From positions 25,881-89,880 of the forward strand of contig CAKMKG010000018.1 of NCBI GenBank assembly GCA_927441425.1: 64,000 bases of DNA. The letters run 5' to 3'. This DNA comes from an uncultured Bacillota bacterium. Lineage in GTDB: Bacteria > Bacillota > Clostridia > Peptostreptococcales > Anaerovoracaceae. The notes beneath the pieces were generated by a model that saw only the letters and a program-made list of their open reading frames with translations, was not told the origin of the DNA and ran no database searches. Positions within the stretch are counted from its first letter, which is position 1, and the number at the start of each line of letters is the position of its first letter. Shown here piece after piece: positions 27,794 to 37,293 of this stretch. A program made the translations under genes and the position numbers.

Positions 27794-27833
27794 TTTTTTA
27801 CCTCCTAATTTTTTATGAAAACGAATATTGCTT

Positions 27834-29225
27834 CTACAAAGACCAGACCTTGTTTTTCTGACGGAGAATTTTTCCCGGAAGCGTATCCTCGATGGCCTTT
27901 CCTTCAGCAACAACAGTCACGCCGTTAACGATAACATACTCGATGCCGGTAGGCTCCGCATCCGGCTGGCCTATTCCGACATAATCCGCATTATCTCTGA
28001 TTGTTGTTGGATCGAATATAACGAGATCCGCATCAGCACCCGCACCGATCCATCCTTTTGTCTCTGCAATGCCCATCTGTTTCGCCGGCAAGTAGCTGGA
28101 CTTAATTACTGCCTCCATCATGGTTAGTGCGCCCTGTTCCCTGACAAGCCTTTGAAATACCCTGGGAAAGGTTCCTGCGTCCTGGGGATGGCCGTTGCCG
28201 GGTTTATCCGATAAACCCGCATCGGTGGAGATCATCGTATACGGCCGCTTGAGCGCCATCGCCAGATCAGGCAGGACACCTACAAAGGCTGTGCCAACCG
28301 TTCCTTCCTCGTTGATCTTAATATAGTCAATGATTTCCTGGGTAGCCCGCTGCCCCACATATTTACCGGTTGAAATCATAAGATCACTGATTCGGCAGCC
28401 GTATCTTTCGTGCCAGCCATCATCAAACACCGCAGATTTCACAAAGGTGGCAAATGCTTCATAAATCCCGGAGTCGCAGAGGATGGGAATCTTTCTTTCT
28501 ATAGCATGATCGATCATGCACAGCGCCATTGCAACAACCTCTGAATGAACTCCAAACTGATATGCTAAATGAGATATCTGAACTCTTGCCCCTGTTTTTT
28601 CCGATAATTCAATCGCTTCATAAAGCCCATTGGCAAAGTCCAGCGAATCTTTTCTGGTATGTATTGCTACAAGTTTATTATATTTTGCAGCCACTGCCGC
28701 TAGCGGCAGAGTCTCCGCCGCCGTTGCTCCGGGCGCATATTCAAGACCAAAGGATATGCCGATGGCCCCTTCCTCCAATGCCTGTTCAGCTATTTTGACC
28801 ATTTCCGCGATCTGCTCAGGACTTGCCGCAGCATGGGGGTCCTGAATCCCGACCATTTCCCTGAATGTCCACGAGTGTCCCGCAAGAGTTGCAAAATTGA
28901 TCGGATACCCTCTCTCTTCCATCTGATCAAGGTAACCCTTGACCGGCATCATCGAAGTCAAGCCGCAGTTTCCCGACAGACAGGTTGTAATGCCCTGTTT
29001 TACCGAAAGCCATGCCGGATAAAGCGGAAAACTCAAATGGGAATGGATATCGACAAATCCGGGACATACGACTTTGTTTCCGGCTTCAATTACTGTATTT
29101 CCCTCAAGCTGTTCTCGGGAAACCAATTCAATTTTCCCATCCTTGATCCCAATATTACCGACAGTCTGAATCTCCGTCTTCGGCTCGATAATTGTACCCT
29201 TGTTAATCACGATATCAAAAATCAT
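27834..29225 (-). CDS. N-acyl-D-amino-acid deacylase / D-aminoacylase family amidohydrolase
   Basis: VDIHSHL metal ligands, GNCG, GISFGLEYAPG, GNGHPQDAGTFPRVFQRLVREQGALTMMEAVIKSSYLPAKQMGI, GADADLVIFDP. Confidence 0.9.
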   Translation of the reverse strand: MIFDIVINKGTIIEPKTEIQTVGNIGIKDGKIELVSREQLEGNTVIEAGNKVVCPGFVDIHSHLSFPLYPAWLSVKQGITTCLSGNCGLTSMMPVKGYLDQMEERGYPINFATLAGHSWTFREMVGIQDPHAAASPEQIAEMVKIAEQALEEGAIGISFGLEYAPGATAAETLPLAAVAAKYNKLVAIHTRKDSLDFANGLYEAIELSEKTGARVQISHLAYQFGVHSEVVAMALCMIDHAIERKIPILCDSGIYEAFATFVKSAVFDDGWHERYGCRISDLMISTGKYVGQRATQEIIDYIKINEEGTVGTAFVGVLPDLAMALKRPYTMISTDAGLSDKPGNGHPQDAGTFPRVFQRLVREQGALTMMEAVIKSSYLPAKQMGIAETKGWIGAGADADLVIFDPTTIRDNADYVGIGQPDAEPTGIEYVIVNGVTVVAEGKAIEDTLPGKILRQKNKVWSL

Positions 29226-29369
29226 TTTTAACCAAACCTCCCATCCGTCATGAGGGATCGTGACGCATTCACACCTCTCTAATACTCCGTTCGGATTATT
29301 ATTTATATTGCGTTTTGTATTTTATTATGCTATAGAGTAAGTATTATATATTTAGGGAGGCGATGAGGA

Positions 29370-29570
29370 TTGACGAATAACAGTATTATTTTGCTAAACG
29401 ATATCATTTTAAAAATCTATACGGTTAAAGATGCACCGTTAAATCTGGCCGACGGCATTGGAATCGGAATATCAGAGGAAAGCATGGCAATCTATTTGAA
29501 AGAATTTCAGGATTATGATCAAACAAGATGGTCCTATGCCACTCCCACTGCAAAGGCGTATAACAGGTAG
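29370..29570 (+). CDS. Small orphan protein (66 aa), TTG start
   Basis: AGGGAGG about 8 nt upstream of TTG; MTNNSIILLNDIILKIYTVKDAPLNLADGIGIGISEESMAIYLKEFQDYDQTRWSYATPTAKAYNR. Confidence 0.55.
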   Translation: MTNNSIILLNDIILKIYTVKDAPLNLADGIGIGISEESMAIYLKEFQDYDQTRWSYATPTAKAYNR

Positions 29571-29653
29571 CTCTGACCATTATTCATAATGGGATTTTCT
29601 TGGGAGTCATTGCTCTATTCAGAACGTAGATTTCATGATCGAACGATTTTTTC

Positions 29654-30484
29654 TCAATGAAACGGGTACCAGTATACGGCTCCGATGCTGACCTTGATGG
29701 CGACTGCCAGCACCAGGACAAAGCCCGCGGCAACCGCAAAGGTGATATCCAGTTTTGAATATTTTCTTCTGTGGTACCAGGTTCTACTCTTGTTCTTCCC
29801 GAAGCCTCTCAGATCCATCGCATTCGAAACGACTTCAATTCGATTGAAGGAACTTAAAAGCAGCGGAACCATAACCGTCGCGTAGTTTCTGAGCCTTGTG
29901 CCGATGCCCGCGTCTCCCTTTCGAAAGGCTACCCCTCTGGCTTCCTGGGCGTTGATGATATTTTCCACCTCCGCCTTTACATCAGGAATGTATCGCAGCG
30001 CGATGCTCACCGAGTATGCGACCCTGTAGGGCACGCCGATCCGGTTCAGGCTGCTGGCAAAATTGCTCGGATGGGTGGTAAAGAGAAACAATATGGTGAT
30101 CGGCATGATGGAGATATATTTCAGAGACAGTGTAATGCAATAGAAAATCGTCTCATAGGTGATGGTATAAAATCCGATCCCAACTGCCTTTGAATAGGTT
30201 CCCGTCAATTCCGAGCCGAACTCCGGTGTAATCAGCAGTAATAGTCCTGAGTTAAGCAAAGTGAAAATAAAGATGAAGACCAGCAGCGGCCACACAGCTT
30301 TACTCGGCAATTTTGAAAGCTTTAATAGAAACAGCCCAAAGAGGATCATGGCAAGAAAGACCCTGACATCCATGAAAGCAAAGGCAAGAAATGTCCATGC
30401 GATGAGCATGAGCAGCTTAATGCTTCCGTCCAGACCATGAAAGATGGACTGCCGTTCGATATATAGGGATCCACTTTTACTCAT
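29654..30484 (-). CDS. ECF transporter T component (EcfT-like)
   Basis: C-terminal signatures: EARGVAFRKGD and SNAMDLRGFGKNKSRTWYH. Confidence 0.9.
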   Translation of the reverse strand: MSKSGSLYIERQSIFHGLDGSIKLLMLIAWTFLAFAFMDVRVFLAMILFGLFLLKLSKLPSKAVWPLLVFIFIFTLLNSGLLLLITPEFGSELTGTYSKAVGIGFYTITYETIFYCITLSLKYISIMPITILFLFTTHPSNFASSLNRIGVPYRVAYSVSIALRYIPDVKAEVENIINAQEARGVAFRKGDAGIGTRLRNYATVMVPLLLSSFNRIEVVSNAMDLRGFGKNKSRTWYHRRKYSKLDITFAVAAGFVLVLAVAIKVSIGAVYWYPFH

Positions 30485-32175
30485 AGCGCGCCTCCCGTGA
30501 TTCTTCTGGTGAAATAGGCGATGAAGGAGCTGATATCCTCTACGTCATAAAGCCTCCCCATCCGTTCAATGGAAGTATGCTTCAAGTTTGCTTTGCTGAT
30601 AATCAATGGATCTGCAAGAATCTTGTCTATGTAATCTCTGGCAATGACCCTTCCGCCGGAAAGCACCACACTGCTGTCGGCATACTCCAATGCAAGGTGC
30701 ATGTCATGGGTGATCAGTATAATCCCGACCCCGGTCTTTTTGATTTCGTCAAGATAGATCATAAATTCCTTATAACTTGTATAGTCCTGCCCTGCCGTGG
30801 GCTCATCCAGGATGATGACCTTTGGCCCCATAGAAAGGATGGCCGCAATCGTCACTCTTTTTTTCTGACCATAGCTTAATGAGGAGACCGGCCAGTTTCT
30901 GTATTCGTAAAGTCCGCAGATTTTCAGTGCTTTCATAACCTTCCTGTCGATCTCTTCCTCCTTTGTACCGAAGTTCCTCAGCCCGAAGGCCACCTCATCA
31001 AAGACCATGCTCTTGGTGATCATGTGGTTTGGATTTTGCATTACAAAGCCAATCGCCAATGCACGCTGCTTGGTGGTCCATTTGTCGATGCAAGCGTCCT
31101 CAAAAAACATGGAACCCTGCTGGTATTTTGCGATACCGGAAATTGTCTTAAGCAAGGTGGATTTTCCCGCACCGTTGTTGCCGACGATGGCGAGCATTTC
31201 TCCCACCTTGACGTCAAAGCTGATGTCTTCGATGGTAAAAGGGTCGTCCTTGAAATATCGATAGCACACGCTCTCGAGCTTTAGTATGGTCCTGTTATCA
31301 GGCCTCTTGTCCGTGAAATGGTCCTCTAGATACCTAGTCACCACCTGATCCTTGTATTTTATCGTATTTTCCAGTACGGAAATTTTATCTTCTTCGTGAA
31401 TATCCGCTCCGCAAAACTTCAGCATTTCCACATACAGCGGCTGCCTCAGTCCACACCTCGGCAGAAGGTCTTCTGCCAGTAGTCTGTCAGGTGTACCATC
31501 AAAAACAATCCTTCCCTCTCCCATGACGATGACTCTGTCAAAGCCGTGTTCCAGTACATCTTCGATTCGATGTTCAATTACAATGATTGTCTTACCCGTA
31601 TTCTCATGGATGTCGATCATGGTTTCCATTGCCTTCTTGCCGCTTGCAGGATCCAGGTTTGCAAGGGGTTCGTCAAACAAAAGAATCGGAACGTTCATGG
31701 CTAGAATGCCGGCGATTGCTACCTTCTGCTTCTGTCCTCCCGATAAATTCTGAGGGGGCTGCTCCTTTTTCCCGAGCATATCAACCTGTGCAAGAGCACG
31801 ATCAACAACAGCACTCATATCCTCCGGCGGTACGCAGTCGTTCTCTAGGGCGAAGGCAACGTCTTCTCCGGAACTCAGCCCTACAAATTGACAGTCTTGA
31901 TCTTGAAGAATGCTACCCACCTGCGTTCCCATAGCAAAAAGAGAGAGACTCCCGGGCTCCTTTCCGTTTACCGTGATCCTGCCCTGTATTTCGCCTTTAT
32001 AGGTAAATGGAATTAGCCCATTGATACAATGGGCTAATGTTGATTTACCACTTCCGCTTTTGCCGGTGATTAATACTTTTTCCCCCTCCTCAATCCTGAG
32101 ATTGATGTTGGAAAGGGTCGGTTCGTCCAGATTATTATATTTGAATGTGACGTCTTCAAAAACAATTGCGTTCAT
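30481..32175 (-). CDS. ECF transporter energy-coupling ATPase, two fused ABC domains
   Basis: Two Walker A motifs GKSGSGKST and GNNGAGKST; signatures LSGGQKQKVAIAGIL and LSYGQKKRVTIAAIL. Confidence 0.93.
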   Translation of the reverse strand: MNAIVFEDVTFKYNNLDEPTLSNINLRIEEGEKVLITGKSGSGKSTLAHCINGLIPFTYKGEIQGRITVNGKEPGSLSLFAMGTQVGSILQDQDCQFVGLSSGEDVAFALENDCVPPEDMSAVVDRALAQVDMLGKKEQPPQNLSGGQKQKVAIAGILAMNVPILLFDEPLANLDPASGKKAMETMIDIHENTGKTIIVIEHRIEDVLEHGFDRVIVMGEGRIVFDGTPDRLLAEDLLPRCGLRQPLYVEMLKFCGADIHEEDKISVLENTIKYKDQVVTRYLEDHFTDKRPDNRTILKLESVCYRYFKDDPFTIEDISFDVKVGEMLAIVGNNGAGKSTLLKTISGIAKYQQGSMFFEDACIDKWTTKQRALAIGFVMQNPNHMITKSMVFDEVAFGLRNFGTKEEEIDRKVMKALKICGLYEYRNWPVSSLSYGQKKRVTIAAILSMGPKVIILDEPTAGQDYTSYKEFMIYLDEIKKTGVGIILITHDMHLALEYADSSVVLSGGRVIARDYIDKILADPLIISKANLKHTSIERMGRLYDVEDISSFIAYFTRRITGGAL

Positions 32176-32835
32176 TTATGCGTCCTTCTTTAGTCCCCTG
32201 TTCTTTGCTTTTGATTTTGCAATCAGAATGACTGCAGGAATGCCAATTACAGCGATAACGATGAGATTCGAAATATTCGCAAGGGTGATCTGCACGAACA
32301 GTTTTTCAGCCGGCTCGCCGTAGAGATAAACGTCACCGAGGTAAGCAATGACACTTCCTATGAACATTCCTACGAGAGACCATAGGTACATCATTGCAAT
32401 GTGTGCCTTGGTGCAGGCGCCGTTGATCGGATCAAACTTCTTGTCAAAGCCAACGAAACCGCCGAACAGTCCCATCATAGCAGAAAGGAATACCCAGCTC
32501 CACCATACACCGCCGTACATAAAGGCATCATTGAGCGCATGACCAATGAACCCGATCAAAAAACCAGCTGCCGGTCCAAAGAAAGCGCCAAAGATTGGCA
32601 GCAGAGCGATGGCGATTCGGAAGGAGGTATTCGGTCCAATCGGAACAGATATTGCAGAAAGCGCTGCATACAACGCGGCTCCGATGCCGATTGCAACTAC
32701 GGTCTTCGTACTCATGTGCTTGCCCTTCTGCTTGTTGATGAGGGCAACGGCGATGCAAAGCACAATGGCCACCACAATGGCAATCATGCCCTCCCTTGTG
32801 ATTACAGATTGAAAGAATCCGGTAAATCCACTCAT
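32176..32835 (-). CDS. ECF transporter S component, substrate unknown
   Basis: AALYAALSAISVPIGPNTSFRIAIALLPIFGAFFGPAAGFLIGFIGHALND, typical S-component. Confidence 0.85.
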   Translation of the reverse strand: MSGFTGFFQSVITREGMIAIVVAIVLCIAVALINKQKGKHMSTKTVVAIGIGAALYAALSAISVPIGPNTSFRIAIALLPIFGAFFGPAAGFLIGFIGHALNDAFMYGGVWWSWVFLSAMMGLFGGFVGFDKKFDPINGACTKAHIAMMYLWSLVGMFIGSVIAYLGDVYLYGEPAEKLFVQITLANISNLIVIAVIGIPAVILIAKSKAKNRGLKKDA

Positions 32836-33053
32836 AATTCATTCTCCTTTTCCCCAAATACTTATTTTTACAAATGCGCTTTTAGTATACATCAATCTTC
32901 CTTCCTTTTCCAGATTTAGTCGAACAATTTTTGCGTTACGCGAAGCTGTAAAAGTTTTCTGCTTTATTTATCATTTTTTATAATACTAAATCCAAAAATG
33001 TTAAAAATAACTTCGAATCGATTATTTGTTTAGTGAAAGGAGGTCCTGAAAAA

Positions 33054-35084
33054 ATGTCAATCGGCTTAAATCACGCCTTGCGCGTATTCGCGGGCACTCT
33101 GGTCCTGTTTCTTCTTATCCCATTACAGACAATTCCCGTATCAGCAGAAATTCCACAGGGGACACGCGACAATCCGAATCCTGAATATCAAAGGGGGCTC
33201 GATACCGGGCACGGTAATTCTAACGACACATTACTTGCCTACAGTGGGTTTTATTTATACCCTTTTATATATGAAGCAAAAGATAACGAATCGAATACGG
33301 ATACCCAAGCTGCCGGCACCAATCCTTCCTATCATGATTTGGGATTCAGTAAAATTAATGTCGCTGCCCTATCTCATTATATTGATGTAAAAAAAATTAC
33401 CGAGCAGCAATTTTATGATCTGAATTTTGAGATGAAAATCGCTTCTGTGGCGATGACAACGGATACTCAGCTGTTGCTGCGAACAAACGACAATCAATAT
33501 TGCACCATTCCAATCTCAGATGAGTACATTAAGGCTATGGAATTGACCGGCGCGGTGGAAAAGGGAACCAGCCAGAAAATGACCTCCACCAGTAAAAAAA
33601 AGCACAGCACCTTCAGTACCTTTATTCTGATCACATTAATCCTCTCCGTAGTGATTTTTGTCGTCTGGTTCTATTCCATGAACAAAAGAACCTATCAACC
33701 GGACAAGCTCGTTGTCGGAACGAAGGATAAAGGGAAAATCCCAACGGCGATTCCGGAGAAAAAAATAACCTTTAATGAGGTTCAGGGAATCGATGAACTG
33801 AAACCGGATCTGTTCCGCCTGGTAGATGCGCTGAAACATCCTGCAAAGTATAAAAAGCTGGGAGCAAGACCAACAAAGGGCTTAATCCTGTATGGCCCTC
33901 CCGGAACAGGCAAGACATTGATTGCCAAAGCAATTTCAGGAGAAGCAGAGGTTCCGTTTTTTTCTGCTTCCGGCAGCGATTTTGTTGAAAAATATGTTGG
34001 TGTCGGCGCCTCAAGAATCCGCGATTTGTTTACAAAAGCACGAAAAGCTGCCCCCTGCATTGTGTTCATCGATGAGCTCGATGCAATCGGGGGGAACCGA
34101 GGTGAAAGCAACAACAGCGAACGGGATCAGACGATCAACGCCTTACTAACAGAGCTTGACGGCTTTACTGCCTGCGAAGGCATTCTTACGATCTGCGCCA
34201 CCAACAGGCTGGATATTCTGGATGCCGCCTTGACAAGACCCGGAAGATTTGATTTAAAAATTGCTGTAAATCTTCCCGACAAGCAGGCACGATATCAGAT
34301 CTTAAAACTCCATAGCACCGGAAAGAAGTTGGGCGACGAAATTCAAATTGATGCACTGGCCAAAAAAACCAATGGATTTTCAGGGGCTGAGCTGGAAAAT
34401 TTGCTGAATGAAGCTGCCCTTATCGCGGCAGCGAAGGATAAAGAATGGATCACCAATATGGATATCGAAGATGCTTTCTTTAAAATCATCATGAATGGTC
34501 ATAAGAAGGAACGGGTCGAGAATGACGAGTACGCAAGACTTGTCGCATATCACGAATCGGGGCATACTTTGGCTACAAAGCTCCTGACCAAGGATGGAGT
34601 TACAACCGTTACGATTACCCAGAGCACTTCGGGGGCAGGCGGGGTAACCTTCCGTGCACCGGAGGATACTCCACTAAAAAGCAAAAAATATCTCCGAAGT
34701 CTGGTTAAGGTAATGTATGCAGGCCGTGCAGCAGAAGAAATTCTTTTGGGAGGAGATGAGGACATCACCACCGGAGCATCAGAGGATATCAAACAGGCAA
34801 CGGAAATCATCAAGCAGTATATCGCCATCTATGGAATGGGAAGTCAAGGCATGATCGATCTGACGCAGCTGACAAATCAGTTTGACATGATTGAAGAAGC
34901 CTCCAACATGGCCAATTTGCTTTACAAGGAAACCCTTGAATTTTTGACGCTCCATCGAAGTAAGCTGGATCGTATTGCATCGGCACTACTGGATCGAGAG
35001 ACGCTGGAGGAATCGGAAATCGACGATCTGATCAGCGAAAGAGACTTGACGCCATTGGCCTATCTTGATAGACTCAATGCATAA
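33054..35084 (+). CDS. ftsH: FtsH-like membrane AAA+ zinc metalloprotease (divergent)
   Basis: Walker A GPPGTGKT, Walker B IVFIDELDAIG, SRH RPGRFD, protease motif YHESGHTLA; ATG 33054 with AAAGGAGG RBS. Confidence 0.88.
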   Translation: MSIGLNHALRVFAGTLVLFLLIPLQTIPVSAEIPQGTRDNPNPEYQRGLDTGHGNSNDTLLAYSGFYLYPFIYEAKDNESNTDTQAAGTNPSYHDLGFSKINVAALSHYIDVKKITEQQFYDLNFEMKIASVAMTTDTQLLLRTNDNQYCTIPISDEYIKAMELTGAVEKGTSQKMTSTSKKKHSTFSTFILITLILSVVIFVVWFYSMNKRTYQPDKLVVGTKDKGKIPTAIPEKKITFNEVQGIDELKPDLFRLVDALKHPAKYKKLGARPTKGLILYGPPGTGKTLIAKAISGEAEVPFFSASGSDFVEKYVGVGASRIRDLFTKARKAAPCIVFIDELDAIGGNRGESNNSERDQTINALLTELDGFTACEGILTICATNRLDILDAALTRPGRFDLKIAVNLPDKQARYQILKLHSTGKKLGDEIQIDALAKKTNGFSGAELENLLNEAALIAAAKDKEWITNMDIEDAFFKIIMNGHKKERVENDEYARLVAYHESGHTLATKLLTKDGVTTVTITQSTSGAGGVTFRAPEDTPLKSKKYLRSLVKVMYAGRAAEEILLGGDEDITTGASEDIKQATEIIKQYIAIYGMGSQGMIDLTQLTNQFDMIEEASNMANLLYKETLEFLTLHRSKLDRIASALLDRETLEESEIDDLISERDLTPLAYLDRLNA

Positions 35085-35148
35085 AACAGATCGATCACGA
35101 CAAGCTGAAAAAAAAGGGGATGGAGCACCCCTTCGGGAGGAATTGAAA

Positions 35149-36768
35149 ATGACCTTTCATAAGCAGAATGCAAAAGACTGGATTTTAAATGCACGGATTT
35201 TTAGCCATCCCTCTATATGGATTGGAGCAATCCTCTTGCTGGTCTTATTATTAGTTTGCATCAGCCTGCTTTCCGATCAGGAAAACAATCTGCAGAATAA
35301 TCCGGAATTTGTGGATCAAGATGTCCATTCCATCGCCGAGGTTTTGCCAGAAGACGAAATCTATGAATTCGATGGGCTTCTCTATCTCTCTCCGCTCAGC
35401 TCATCCACCTTCGACTATGCGGAAAGCAGGATGCTGGGCACGAGGTTCACCATCGGCGAGGAGCGCTTTGAGATCAATTACCCTGAGCAGGATCGGTATA
35501 TCATAGAACAGCCCACGTATACCAGAGAAACGATGACCGAGGATATGATCCTTGCCTTTGAAAAATCCACCTTTGATAAAGTATTGATTTCCGAATACAA
35601 GGAAATCGAGCGGTACTCCATATCCACCCGCGATCACCTCAAGACTAACTTTTATTTGTACGCCCTGGATGATCAATTTTGGCTGTCCACCTACGCGGAC
35701 AATACGGCAGACAAATCAGAAATCACGCTATCTATTTGGAAGTTGAAACAGCCGCCGACCTATGAACAGCTCGCATCAGACATCATGAAGACTATGTCGA
35801 CGGAAGAGAAAGTAGGGCAGATGTTTTTTGCCCGCTGCCGGAAGGATACTGCAATCGCTGATCTCGAAACATATTCTTTCGGTGGGTATGTCCTATTCGG
35901 CATTGATATCAAAGAAGAAACAAGGGACACTTTAAAAACAACGATTCAAAGCTATCAGAATGCTTCTGCGATCAAACTGCTGATTGGAGTCGATGAGGAA
36001 GGCGGTAAGATTGTACGCATAAGCCGCTATCCGGAATTCCGAGCCGTCCCATTCCATTCCCCGCAATCACTATATGCAGAAGGTGGTTATCCGCTCATCG
36101 CAAGCGATACCACAGAAAAAGCCACGCTGCTGAAGACCCTCGGCATCAATGTGAACCTGGCTCCTGTTTGTGATATCTCAATCGATCCGGACAATTATAT
36201 TTATGACCGAACCTTTGGCAAAGGCGGGGAAGAAACCGCCCAGTATGTAAAAACCGTCGTGGAAACGATGAATTCCAACGACATAGGCTGTGTTTTGAAA
36301 CACTTTCCCGGATATGGTGACAACGTGGACACCCACAAGGGAATCTCTATTGACAGCAGAAGTTATGATTCGTTTCTCAACTCTGATTTCATCCCATTTC
36401 AAGCCGGAATAGAAGCCGGCGCCGGTAGCGTTCTGTTTTCTCATACGATTGTGACCTGTATGGACGCAGACCTCCCTGCCTCTCTTTCTCCTGCTGTTCA
36501 TGGGGTTTTGCGGGACAAGCTGGGGTTTGACGGGGTCATGATTACAGATGACTTAGCGATGGCTGCCATCAGAAGATACATCGGCGATGAGGCCTCGGCA
36601 GTAATGGCGATCAAGGCAGGCAACGATCTCATCCTCTCCTCCGACTTTGACATCCAGATCCCCTCTGTTCTGGCCGCAGTTGAAAACGGAACCATTTCGG
36701 AAGAGCGCATCAACGAGTCCGTCTTAAAAATTCTCATATGGAAGCTCCGCTTAGGTATTATCTCGTAG
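35149..36768 (+). CDS. Membrane-anchored glycoside hydrolase family 3 (NagZ-like beta-N-acetylglucosaminidase)
   Basis: KHFPGYGDNVDTHKGISID, GFDGVMITDDLAM; ATG 35149 with GGGAGGA RBS; N-terminal TM plus about 210 aa extra. Confidence 0.85.
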   Translation: MTFHKQNAKDWILNARIFSHPSIWIGAILLLVLLLVCISLLSDQENNLQNNPEFVDQDVHSIAEVLPEDEIYEFDGLLYLSPLSSSTFDYAESRMLGTRFTIGEERFEINYPEQDRYIIEQPTYTRETMTEDMILAFEKSTFDKVLISEYKEIERYSISTRDHLKTNFYLYALDDQFWLSTYADNTADKSEITLSIWKLKQPPTYEQLASDIMKTMSTEEKVGQMFFARCRKDTAIADLETYSFGGYVLFGIDIKEETRDTLKTTIQSYQNASAIKLLIGVDEEGGKIVRISRYPEFRAVPFHSPQSLYAEGGYPLIASDTTEKATLLKTLGINVNLAPVCDISIDPDNYIYDRTFGKGGEETAQYVKTVVETMNSNDIGCVLKHFPGYGDNVDTHKGISIDSRSYDSFLNSDFIPFQAGIEAGAGSVLFSHTIVTCMDADLPASLSPAVHGVLRDKLGFDGVMITDDLAMAAIRRYIGDEASAVMAIKAGNDLILSSDFDIQIPSVLAAVENGTISEERINESVLKILIWKLRLGIIS

Positions 36769-36868
36769 TTTTTGACCATACTAAAAAAGAGTGAATTACG
36801 AAATTAGAGATTTCGACTCACCCATCGCCCAACCTACAAAATATATGAGATAGAAGGAGCGTATTACC

Positions 36869-37129
36869 ATGTGGAAAGAGGATTTATATCAAAAAAAAGC
36901 CTGGCTTGAAAGCTTTAACAATAAAGTAAACCAACACCTGGATGAGTTTTATTCAACCGTTCCCGATTCCGATTTGAATGACCGTGAACAATACTTATAT
37001 GACACCGCACAAAATCTGTTCAAGATGCTGTATGAGCTGACGGATCATACCAAAGGCCTCATCAATGCGGAACTTATGAACATACAGGACGCCGTTGCGA
37101 CCAGGAGAAATGCCGATACACAAATTTAA
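36869..37129 (+). CDS. Small orphan helical protein (86 aa)
   Basis: GAAGGAG RBS before ATG; followed by a terminator. Confidence 0.7.
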   Translation: MWKEDLYQKKAWLESFNNKVNQHLDEFYSTVPDSDLNDREQYLYDTAQNLFKMLYELTDHTKGLINAELMNIQDAVATRRNADTQI

Positions 37130-37146
37130 AATACCAGAGAATACTG

Positions 37147-37172
37147 GGGCTGCCTTAAACGGCAGCCCTTTC
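37147..37172 (+). terminator. Rho-independent terminator
   Basis: gggctgcc ttaaac ggcagccc tttct. Confidence 0.85.
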
Positions 37173-37293
37173 TGTGTGTATTCATCAAAATCTTCGGCAG
37201 TTTACTTTCGAAATAGGAAGTGGTAGAATATATGATGATTTTTACAATGCGATTCGGTACTGTAATGATTATATATTATCAGAAGGATTTCAA

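Noticed and set aside
32836-33053. Possible vitamin riboswitch between the ECF S gene and ftsH-like gene
   Set aside because: No conserved riboswitch core recognised by eye; AT-rich promoter-like sequence only (an Infernal scan would be decisive)
36784-36830. Possible terminator gagtgaattacgaaattagagatttcgactcac
   Set aside because: Only a 6-bp core stem (cgaaat/atttcg) with mismatched flanks and no U-tract; not reported as a feature
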